DNA from: Sediminispirochaeta sp. | GTDB taxonomy: Bacteria > Spirochaetota > Spirochaetia > DSM-16054 > Sediminispirochaetaceae | Reading direction: 5' to 3' | NCBI GenBank assembly: GCA_011046055.1 | Contig: DSBN01000093.1 | Coordinates: 1 to 7,499 of the forward strand | Length of the DNA stretch: 7,499 bases | Part shown: piece after piece, positions 1-5,162 of the stretch | How the letters are laid out: each line of letters begins with the position of its first letter | How positions within the stretch are numbered: position 1 is the stretch's first letter | Notes under the pieces: generated by a model | Databases searched by the model: none | What the model saw: the letters and a program-made list of their open reading frames with translations, nothing else | What the model was told of the DNA's origin: nothing | Translations under genes and position numbers: made by a program

Positions 1-1
1 G

Positions 2-214
2 GGAATGGGGATACTCAGTCAAGCCGGTGTAGCTATCGGTCTGGCCCTGATCGTCAAGCACGAGTTCAGCGCTCTGGGGGACTGGGGTGCGGAGATAGGC
101 GCAACGGTGATCACCACGATCACCGCTACCTGTATCTTTTTTGAGCTGATAGGCCCCATACTGACCAAAATAGCCCTGCAAAAGGCCGGAGAAATCCCCA
201 GCGACGTGAAATAG
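2..214 (+). CDS. Cation:proton antiporter, C-terminal fragment
   Basis: This is the tail of a membrane antiporter; the frame is open to the left edge, so the ATG at position 5 is almost certainly internal. The visible 70 or so residues begin with GILSQAGVAIGLAL, which matches the conserved transmembrane segment near the C-terminus of Na+(K+)/H+ exchangers of the CPA superfamily. A second hydrophobic helix follows (TVITTITATCIFFELIGPIL), and the ending ELIGPILTKIALQKAGE is also characteristic of that superfamily. Such proteins exchange monovalent cations for protons across the inner membrane. The ion specificity cannot be told from this piece, because the ion-binding helices lie outside the window. 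The gene ends in TAG and converges with the Fe-S operon. No Rho-independent terminator is visible after it. The family call is fairly secure, the substrate is not. Confidence 0.72.
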   Translation, partial: GMGILSQAGVAIGLALIVKHEFSALGDWGAEIGATVITTITATCIFFELIGPILTKIALQKAGEIPSDVK

Positions 215-235
215 CCTACTTGAAATAGCCTACTT
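208..235. repeat. 14-bp perfect tandem repeat across two convergent stops
   Basis: Two adjacent identical copies of GAAATAGCCTACTT occupy 208-221 and 222-235. The first copy contains the TAG stop of the plus-strand antiporter (212-214). The second contains the minus-strand TAG stop (CTA at 230-232) of the SufB/D-like gene. The intergenic space between the convergent genes is thus made almost entirely of this duplication. It looks like a simple slippage or duplication event. It has no dyad symmetry and is not a terminator. Confidence 0.9.
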
Positions 236-1162
236 CCGCAGCAGCCCCTGAATGATCATCTCTACGGCCTCTTCTTCGGAGAGCCCCCGGGACATCAGGG
301 TCTGCAGCTGTTTTGAATCCACCGAACCGATGGCCGCTTCGTGGGTGACGTGGGCTTTCGGGTGGCGGACGTCGACGATGGGGATGGCCTTGGCCTGAGC
401 CTGGTTCTGGACGATCTCGTTGCAGTCCACATGCCCCGCCGCCCCCTCGGCGGTGGCCTGCAGTTCGTTGTAGATCTCCGCCCGAGCCGAATCGCGCACC
501 GCGATGTGGCTGGTCAGCACTCCCCGGGAATACTTACCGTTGAGAAAGCCCGCCTCCCGAATTTTGATCCGGTCATCACCGCGCCCGCTGATCCTCGACA
601 GAAGTTCCAGGACCGAATGGTCACCGCAATAGGCTTCGTAATCTATATCTATCTCCCCGACCCTTCCCTTTATCAGCTCGAACTCCGTGGCAAAACGGCT
701 CTCCTCGGCGAGGGTGACCTTAGCTTTGGGAACCACTCGTATCCCCCCCTGCTCACTGTGTATGTGGCGCTCAAAGTAGCTGTACTCGGCTCCGGCGTCG
801 AGCTGAATCTCCGCGTCCATCAGGTGCTCCACCTCGCTGGCAGCGGCAAAACTGCAGTGAGAGATAAACCGGGCCTTGGCCTTTTCCTGGAAATGAACCC
901 GCATTCGGATATGCTGAAGACCGTTCTCCAGCATTCCGAAGCAGAAGTAGACCGGCTTGTCTATCCGCGCCCCGGCCTCCACAAGGATGTTTACATCCAC
1001 TCCTGAGGCGGTCTCCCGCGACTCTACGTGGAGCCCCTCCACCAGAACCGTATTCAGAACCTGGTTCCCGTGGATCTCCACGTGGGCGGTTCCCTCTTCG
1101 AAGGAGTGTCGATGCATATTGATAGTCGCCAGCAGTCGGTCTAAGGCAGTCTTGTCGCTCAT
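230..1162 (-). CDS. SufB/SufD-family Fe-S cluster assembly scaffold (SmsB-like, 310 aa)
   Basis: This is a scaffold subunit that would partner the SufC ATPase to build Fe-S clusters in the cytoplasm. The C-terminal third is the diagnostic part. C247 lies in HVDCNEIV, followed by QAQAKAIPIVDVRHP, then H274-E275 in VTHEAAIGS, and then SRGLSEEEAVEMIIQGLL. These correspond to the SufB Cys, His and Glu residues (E. coli C405, H433, E434) known to matter for nascent cluster formation. At 310 aa it is far shorter than E. coli SufB (about 495 aa) and lacks the long N-terminal region, as in the SMS-type scaffold of many anaerobes and archaea. Three other cysteines occur (FCFG, SHCS, AYCG). The start is the ATG at 1160-1162, which overlaps the sufC stop as ATGA and sits 7 nt behind GAGGAGG. 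A 37-codon upstream extension in the same frame is a shadow inside sufC. Databases may label it SufB or SufD. Confidence 0.9.
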   Translation of the reverse strand: MSDKTALDRLLATINMHRHSFEEGTAHVEIHGNQVLNTVLVEGLHVESRETASGVDVNILVEAGARIDKPVYFCFGMLENGLQHIRMRVHFQEKAKARFISHCSFAAASEVEHLMDAEIQLDAGAEYSYFERHIHSEQGGIRVVPKAKVTLAEESRFATEFELIKGRVGEIDIDYEAYCGDHSVLELLSRISGRGDDRIKIREAGFLNGKYSRGVLTSHIAVRDSARAEIYNELQATAEGAAGHVDCNEIVQNQAQAKAIPIVDVRHPKAHVTHEAAIGSVDSKQLQTLMSRGLSEEEAVEMIIQGLLRK

Positions 1163-1896
1163 AGGAGGACCTCCTCGTCGGGTACGTTTTTGTGGGTGCA
1201 GGGGACGCACTTGCGTTCGAAGTAGCTGCTCAGCTGATCCACGGTCCCCTTGTCCACCAGAGCGCCGCTGCACAGCAGAAAGGCGTGGTCCGCCCGCTTC
1301 AAGACCTCCCCGGAGTGGGTGATCATGATTACCGTGGTGCCCCGCTGCTTCAACTTGCCCAGCACTTCAAAAATCGACTGGATCGCATCGATGTCCACCC
1401 CCGAGTCGGGCTCATCCATCAGTACCACCCGTGGTTCCATGGCAACAATCGAGGCCAGTTCGATTCTCTTCCTCTCGCCGCCGCTTAGGGTAGCATCCAC
1501 ATCCCGGGCCATGTAACGGTCCGGATCCAGCCCGACCAGCTCGAGGGAACTCTCCACCGTCCGAGCTCCACCCCCCTTTCCCGCCGCTCTTTGGATAAAC
1601 TCCTCTACCGAAATACCATGAAACCGCGCCGGCTCCTGCCAGGCTAGAGTTATTCCCTGTTTGGCCCGCTGGTCAACGGAAAGATGCTTGATCGATTTTC
1701 CATCGTACAGAATATCGCCGCTGTGTTGACGATAATCCGGGAGCCCCATAATGGTATGGGCTAAAGTCGATTTGCCCGCACCGTTGGGGCCGACCACGGC
1801 GTGGATATGTTCTTCCCAAAAATCGATCGACAAGTGCTGCAGTATCGGGTGTTCGTCAAAAGAGAGGGAGACATCCCTCAGTTCAATTATTCCCAT
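1159..1896 (-). CDS. sufC: SufC Fe-S cluster assembly ATPase
   Basis: This soluble ABC-type ATPase drives conformational change in the SufB/D scaffold during Fe-S cluster assembly. All the nucleotide-binding motifs are present: Walker A GPNGAGKST (residues 36-44), Q-loop Gln87 in AWQEP, signature LSGGE (137-141), Walker B VVLMDE (157-162) followed by the SufC-typical PDSGVDIDA, and the switch histidine H194 in ITHS. Length (245 aa) is normal for SufC. The PDSG(V/L)D block separates it from ordinary importer ATPases, and its scaffold partner follows with an ATGA overlap. The start is ATG 1894-1896, preceded by AAGGAAAGGACAT and overlapping the end of the CYTH gene by 10 nt. Odd: the C-terminus ends with C230-V-P-C233-T-H235, a possible metal-ligating tail absent from E. 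coli SufC. No sufS, sufU or sufE is in the window. Confidence 0.95.
   Translation of the reverse strand: MGIIELRDVSLSFDEHPILQHLSIDFWEEHIHAVVGPNGAGKSTLAHTIMGLPDYRQHSGDILYDGKSIKHLSVDQRAKQGITLAWQEPARFHGISVEEFIQRAAGKGGGARTVESSLELVGLDPDRYMARDVDATLSGGERKRIELASIVAMEPRVVLMDEPDSGVDIDAIQSIFEVLGKLKQRGTTVIMITHSGEVLKRADHAFLLCSGALVDKGTVDQLSSYFERKCVPCTHKNVPDEEVLL
1163..1176 (-). promoter_or_regulatory. Shine-Dalgarno site embedded in a palindrome, deciding the SufB/D-like start
   Basis: On the minus strand the sequence just before the ATG reads GAGGAGGTCCTCCT. The AGGAGG is a full-strength ribosome binding site, 7 nt from the start codon. It is followed after one base by CCTCCT, its exact complement and the same as the anti-SD core of 16S rRNA. 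Six-base arms with a one-base centre cannot fold fully, but AGGA/TCCT with a 5-nt loop could. The site also encodes the last residues of SufC, so ribosomes finishing sufC would open it. That coupling role is inference. Confidence 0.75.
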
Positions 1897-2429
1897 ATGT
1901 CCTTTCCTTCAGCTTTTTTTTGTGCCAACATTTCCGTATAGTAGCGCCCCTCCCACCTCTCACGGGGGATGCCCAAGTCCTCAATAACCTGTTCCACCTT
2001 CTCCCTGGCCGCCGTCAGCTCCTCCTCCCGATCCACCAAGGCCTCTACTTCCACAAAATGACCTAGGCCTTCCACGTAGGCCAATTCGACACCGATATCC
2101 CGGTAATGGTACCGCACTCCTTTTTTGTGCTTACGAATCTGTTCTCGATAGCCCAGATGACGGCAGAACTGAAGAAACTCGAGCTGGTCGTCCACCCGGA
2201 ACTCGTGCTCTCGATTCACCTCCAGGGCGCCTTGTCGGCTCCTCTTCTTGTAAGTCACCGTGTTGACCTCGCCGTCTCGACGGAACCGAAACAACTGCCG
2301 CCCCCCCTCTTCCCGAGTGAAATAGATGTCCCATTTGTCGAACTCCTGCTGAGACTCGGCCATCCCCTCCAAGCGTCTTTCAAGCACCTCGGGTCGGTCC
2401 ACCCAAGCTTTCACCTCTACCTCGAACAT
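1887..2429 (-). CDS. CYTH-domain protein (class IV adenylate cyclase CyaB / triphosphatase-like)
   Basis: This is a 180-aa single-domain CYTH (triphosphate tunnel) protein, predicted cytoplasmic. The N-terminal ExExK signature is E3-V-E5-V-K7. Basic tunnel residues follow in FRFRRDG (about 47-53) and TYKKR (59-63). EVNREHEF (70-77) is the next acidic strand, then R106, then GVELAYVEGLGHFVEVEA, with E127 and E129 as likely metal ligands. It closes with the family's RYYTEML. The GLGxFVEVE pattern is that of bacterial CyaB-type members, annotated variously as class IV adenylate cyclase or thiamine-triphosphatase. Sequence alone does not settle whether it makes cAMP or hydrolyses a triphosphate. 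It starts at ATG 2427-2429 behind GGAAGGAG, only 2 nt after the preceding membrane-protein gene, and its end overlaps the sufC start, so it is firmly inside the Fe-S operon. Confidence 0.88.
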   Translation of the reverse strand: MFEVEVKAWVDRPEVLERRLEGMAESQQEFDKWDIYFTREEGGRQLFRFRRDGEVNTVTYKKRSRQGALEVNREHEFRVDDQLEFLQFCRHLGYREQIRKHKKGVRYHYRDIGVELAYVEGLGHFVEVEALVDREEELTAAREKVEQVIEDLGIPRERWEGRYYTEMLAQKKAEGKDIWE

Positions 2430-2431
2430 TT

Positions 2432-3205
2432 TTACTCCTTCCAGGGGAAAATCAGCCCTCTTAGACTCCGAGTGCCGACTTTCTCTCGTTCCTCTCGCAG
2501 CAGACTCTCCCAGGGAATGTGTCGCCGGTCAGCGCTCGGGTTCTCCTCGAGATAGTCGTACTTGTGCATGAGCAGCTGCAAGGCGGTCTGGTGGGCAAAG
2601 ATCACCCCCGCAGGACCGGGGATGAGAAAGAAGGTGATCACCGAGAGCATACTGAGCACGGCACTGTAAAGTCCGAGAAAGATGCTCAAACCGGGGTTGT
2701 CGAAAAAGAGCAGCAGACTCTTGTACAGAACCTTTTTGATCGAATCCGCCAGCTGGAGCCGTACCGGGTAGATCCACTGACTTATGAGAAACCACAGTAC
2801 CGACACCCAAAACAGAATCGAGGCGGCGGTCAATCCGATCAAGCCACCGATAGAGAGATAGAAGGGGAAACCCACCAGCAGCACCAAAATCTGTAGTGAA
2901 CTAAGGCCTGCAAAAAAAAACGAAACCTTCCAGGTTGAACGGATATAGGCGGGGATCTCTTTCAAACTCGGAGCCGTTTGTGCCAGCAGCTCCTTGCCGA
3001 ACCGGGCTACCCCTCCGGTGTAGAGAAAAAAGAGGAAGATCAGAGCACACAGCGCCGCCAGGCTCAATAGCGGGGAATAAGCGGCCAGCATCGGCAGGGC
3101 GAGCAGCAGAACAAGAAGCAGGATGTACCCCAAGTTGAGAACAGCCAGCAGCAAGATATTGTCCCAAGTCTCATAAAACACCTTTTTCAGAAAGAAACCC
3201 GTCAT
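2432..3205 (-). CDS. Multi-pass membrane protein of unknown function (possibly DUF624/YesL-like)
   Basis: I do not recognise a specific function. The 257-aa product has about five to six hydrophobic segments, at roughly 17-39, 44-63, 93-117, 119-143, 172-195 and perhaps 197-212. It has a short basic N-terminus (FFLKK) and a charged cytoplasmic-looking tail from about 214 onward (YDYLEENPSADRR...). An N-L-G motif in the first helix and the general layout recall the DUF624/YesL family of small integral membrane proteins, but I cannot confirm that. The start ATG (3203-3205) overlaps the MFS stop as ATGA and is preceded by GGGAGAGGAG, arguing for coupled translation with the transporter. It may be an accessory of that transporter. 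Codons for Phe96-98 form a run of nine T on the coding strand (2912-2920), a possible slippage site. Confidence 0.8.
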   Translation of the reverse strand: MTGFFLKKVFYETWDNILLLAVLNLGYILLLVLLLALPMLAAYSPLLSLAALCALIFLFFLYTGGVARFGKELLAQTAPSLKEIPAYIRSTWKVSFFFAGLSSLQILVLLVGFPFYLSIGGLIGLTAASILFWVSVLWFLISQWIYPVRLQLADSIKKVLYKSLLLFFDNPGLSIFLGLYSAVLSMLSVITFFLIPGPAGVIFAHQTALQLLMHKYDYLEENPSADRRHIPWESLLREEREKVGTRSLRGLIFPWKE

Positions 3206-4491
3206 TTCTCCTCTCCCTCATCCTCCCTTCTGATCGCCAATAGGGGGTAGAAGAGCAGCGGCAGTAGAGCCAGAAGTCCAAGAGCCAAGCCGAGGCCGAG
3301 AACATCCGCCAGGTAACCAAACAGAGGCGAAAGAATCGCCACTATGAGCGTCTTGAGCTGACTCTCCACCGACAGCCCGGTAGCCATGACCGTACCCTTG
3401 ATTTTTTCACTGACGTAACCCAGGGTCATCGGACGGCGCAGGTTGTGCAGTACATAGAGCAGTACGAAGAAGAGTGCTCCCAGGGGAGCCAAGTTCGCCA
3501 GCAAGCTCGCTCCCACACCAAAAACCACCATTACCGAGGCCAAATAGGTGAAGTTCAAGCCCCATTCGGTACTGCGAAACATCTCCGCTACTCTCCCCGA
3601 GTTCTGGGAGACCAAGGAGGTAAAGGTGTAGATAAAAAAGTAGAGAATACCCACCATCAGCGCTACTCTCTCCTGCTCCGCCAGAGCGACAAAGATGGGC
3701 AGGGAAAGGGCCATGCTTTTCATTACCGGCTGTACGTAATCCTTGACCGACTTGAATACTCCATCGTGCAGGCTGGAGTTGAGCAACAGCCGGCGAAGCC
3801 GGCCGTAGCGCAGCATCTCTTTGAAGTCCCCTATAGTCCCCCCGAGGGATGCCCGAAAGTCCCGCTTTATTTTCTCACCGATATCACCACCACGCGAGGC
3901 TTGGTCGGTCTCCCTTTCAAGACTGAAGTCCAGGTATTTCGGGTAGGACTTCATCAAGCCGAAGCCCAGGATATAGGGTATCACCGTGAATAGGAAGACG
4001 TGGCGATACGAACCGGAGATGAAAACGATCAAGCCGGCGATGAGCGCCGAAAGCGCCGAACCGCGCTGGCTCCAGCCGCGGGTGTGTCCGTAGTAGTGAA
4101 CCTTGTACTGCTCCATGCCGTTGCGCTTCAGGTAGTCGAGAATCATCGCCTTGTGGGTGCCCGTGCGAAAGGCCTCCCCCACCGAAAAAAGCACCATGGC
4201 CCCGATATAGGCGCCGAATAGGGGGAAAAAATAGAACACCAAAAAGGAGACGATATAGGCGGCAAAGGCGGACATCATCGCCCGGCGGCGTCCGAATGTA
4301 TCGGCAATGACCCCTGAGGGAATCTCCAGAAGGTTGGTTCCTATCTCCCGTACACTGAAGAGTACTCCGATCTGCAGATAGCTCAGCCCCACCTCCCGAA
4401 AGTACAGGATCAGATAGGGATCGAAAAACTGCAGGTTTTTCACAAAACCGTAGAGTGAAAACTTGTAGTACTGAAGATCTTTTTTAAACAC
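3202..4491 (-). CDS. Major facilitator superfamily transporter
   Basis: This is a 429-aa inner-membrane secondary transporter with hydrophobic segments spread over its whole length (about 12). The first half carries the MFS motif A between helices 2 and 3, G60-V-I-A-D-T-F-G-R-R-R, preceded by LLEIPSG. This form is common in drug/solute exporter-like MFS_1 members. A long charged central loop (about residues 181-250, rich in K, R, E and D) divides the two six-helix halves. The last cytoplasmic stretch is RREDEGEEK. The substrate cannot be assigned. The start is a GTG at 4489-4491, because no ATG is available upstream in frame and the N-terminus FKKDLQYYKFSLYGF fits the family. The ribosome site is poor (CCGAGGG close to the GTG). 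It is the first gene of the five-gene operon. Confidence 0.88.
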   Translation of the reverse strand: MFKKDLQYYKFSLYGFVKNLQFFDPYLILYFREVGLSYLQIGVLFSVREIGTNLLEIPSGVIADTFGRRRAMMSAFAAYIVSFLVFYFFPLFGAYIGAMVLFSVGEAFRTGTHKAMILDYLKRNGMEQYKVHYYGHTRGWSQRGSALSALIAGLIVFISGSYRHVFLFTVIPYILGFGLMKSYPKYLDFSLERETDQASRGGDIGEKIKRDFRASLGGTIGDFKEMLRYGRLRRLLLNSSLHDGVFKSVKDYVQPVMKSMALSLPIFVALAEQERVALMVGILYFFIYTFTSLVSQNSGRVAEMFRSTEWGLNFTYLASVMVVFGVGASLLANLAPLGALFFVLLYVLHNLRRPMTLGYVSEKIKGTVMATGLSVESQLKTLIVAILSPLFGYLADVLGLGLALGLLALLPLLFYPLLAIRREDEGEEK

Positions 4492-4510
4492 CCCTCGGCC
4501 CCCACTCGAA

Positions 4511-4540
4511 GTAATATGCGCGGCCCAGACCCAGGGCCAA
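4511..4540 (-). promoter_or_regulatory. Candidate weak promoter for the MFS-to-Fe-S operon
   Basis: Between the tRNA terminator and the GTG of the transporter, the minus strand has TTGGCC (4535-4540, 4/6 to TTGACA), an 18-bp spacer and TATTAC (4511-4516, 4/6 to TATAAT). The spacer contains an inverted repeat GGCCC-7-GGGCC (4522-4538) that could be an operator or just GC-rich chance. It is the best candidate in this short interval but weak. The operon may rely partly on read-through from the tRNA transcript. Confidence 0.35.
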
Positions 4541-4551
4541 CCCCACTATAC

Positions 4552-4584
4552 AAAAAAAAGCCGTTCCTGCATAGCAGAAACGGC
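4552..4584 (-). terminator. Rho-independent terminator after tRNA-Met
   Basis: On the minus strand GCCGTT-T-CTGC, a TAT loop, then GCAG-G-AACGGC form a stem of 6 + 4 bp around one mismatch (4560-4584). It is followed directly by eight T (4552-4559). It begins 8 nt past the CCA end of the tRNA gene and is a textbook intrinsic terminator in that direction. The opposite orientation has no T-tract, so it acts on one strand only. Confidence 0.92.
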
Positions 4585-4591
4585 CTCACGG

Positions 4592-4667
4592 TGGTAGTGG
4601 CGAAGGGACTTGAACCCCTGACAAAACGGATATGAGCCGTTTGCTCTACCGACTGAGCTACGCCACC
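4592..4667 (-). tRNA. tRNA-Met (elongator), anticodon CAT
   Basis: A complete 76-nt cloverleaf including an encoded CCA (4592-4594) and discriminator A. The acceptor arms GGTGGCG/CGCCACT pair fully, with a G1-U72 wobble as also found in Bacillus elongator tRNA-Met. The D arm is GCTC/GAGC with loop AGTCGGTA. The anticodon stem is AACGG/CCGTT with loop CTCATAT, giving anticodon CAT at 4632-4634. The variable loop is TTGTC and the T arm is AGGGG/CCCTT around TTCAAGT. A base-paired 1-72 end rules against initiator tRNA. The 5' end does not look like the lysidine-modified tRNA-Ile2 class, so elongator Met is the best call. It has its own promoter and terminator and appears to be a single-gene unit. 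Confidence 0.95.
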
Positions 4668-4683
4668 ACGATATATCAGCAGC

Positions 4684-4713
4684 ACTATAGCAACGGATTG
4701 CATTTCCTGTCAA
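4684..4713 (-). promoter_or_regulatory. Sigma70-type promoter of tRNA-Met
   Basis: On the minus strand a perfect TTGACA (-35, 4708-4713) is followed by an 18-bp spacer and TATAGT (-10, 4684-4689, 5/6 to consensus). Initiation would fall near 4677, about 10 nt before the mature tRNA 5' end. This is a strong promoter typical of stable RNA genes. No clear GC-rich discriminator is seen between the -10 and the start. Confidence 0.8.
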
Positions 4714-4727
4714 TAACCCTGTAGAAT
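4698..4727 (+). promoter_or_regulatory. Candidate divergent promoter for the thioesterase gene
   Basis: On the plus strand TTGCAT (4698-4703, 3/6), an 18-bp spacer and TAGAAT (4722-4727, 5/6) would give a start near 4734 and a leader of about 15 nt. That leader carries GGGAGG (4738-4743), 5 nt before the ATG. The -35 overlaps the spacer of the opposing tRNA promoter, so the two polymerases would compete for the site. The -10 is decent, the -35 weak. Confidence 0.45.
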
Positions 4728-4748
4728 ATTTCCCCGCGGGAGGCAGAA

Positions 4749-5162
4749 ATGAAACACCAATGGAATTTGGAAGTAAGAAGCTACGAGCTTGATATGCACC
4801 GGCACGTCAACAACGCCACCTACCTCAACTACATCGAAGCAGCGCGTATGGACTTTCTCCGGACGGCGGGTTTCGACTACCAGGCCTTCCAGAGTCGCGG
4901 GTACAGCCTCTTCGTCTCGGAGATCAAGATCGCTTACCGCGCCCCGGCGTTTCTACACGACCGGCTCACCGTGGTCACCGAAGCGCTGAAACGGAAACGG
5001 CTCAGTGGAGTGTTCCGGCAGACCATCTACCGAGGGGAGACGGTCATCTGCATCGCCGATGTGAGCTGGGTCTGTGTAAACAGCGACGGCCGCCCCGCCC
5101 CTATTCCCAGGGAGTTCGACTACCCTGAGTTTTACCCCGAAAACGGCACTATCGAGGTCTAA
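4749..5162 (+). CDS. Hotdog-fold acyl-CoA thioesterase (YbgC/4-hydroxybenzoyl-CoA thioesterase family)
   Basis: A 137-aa single-hotdog cytoplasmic enzyme predicted to hydrolyse acyl-CoA (or acyl-ACP) thioesters. The family signature lies at the N-terminus: Y12-E-L-D15-M-H-R-H-V-N-N-A-T-Y25-L-N-Y-I-E30-A-A-R. D15 sits at the catalytic Asp position of the YbgC/4HBT motif (TDAxGxVxxxxY), and the HVNN variant is frequent in acyl-CoA thioesterases. The strand pattern that follows (SEIKIAYRAPAFLHDRLTV, ending ISWVCVN-like VSWVCVN) completes the fold. Length is normal. The start ATG is well supported by GGGAGG with a 5-nt spacer. The natural acyl chain is unknown, and no lipid or aromatic pathway gene is adjacent. 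Its stop TAA overlaps, tail to tail, the stop of the large minus-strand NTPase gene. Confidence 0.88.
   Translation: MKHQWNLEVRSYELDMHRHVNNATYLNYIEAARMDFLRTAGFDYQAFQSRGYSLFVSEIKIAYRAPAFLHDRLTVVTEALKRKRLSGVFRQTIYRGETVICIADVSWVCVNSDGRPAPIPREFDYPEFYPENGTIEV

Noticed and set aside
341..1006. 221-codon plus-strand open frame antisense to the SufB/D-like gene
   Set aside because: The opposite strand encodes a protein with clear SufB-family motifs over the same span. The plus-strand product has no recognisable domain and no good ribosome site.
1163..1273. 37-codon N-terminal extension of the SufB/D-like protein
   Set aside because: It lies wholly inside sufC in another frame, has an Arg/Gly-rich unlikely composition, and the ATG at 1162 has a full SD and an ATGA overlap.
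1913..1921. T-run on the plus strand near the CYTH gene end as a terminator
   Set aside because: No stable hairpin precedes it in the plus direction, and it is coding sequence (Lys-Lys) on the minus strand.
4592..4667. tRNA gene as an integration (att) site for a mobile element
   Set aside because: No integrase, no duplicated tRNA 3' end and no composition change is visible on either side within the window.
4440..4703. 87-codon minus-strand open frame over the tRNA and terminator
   Set aside because: It runs through tRNA-Met, the terminator and the transporter start. It is the usual false ORF produced by tRNA sequence (VAQSVEQTAH-type translation).
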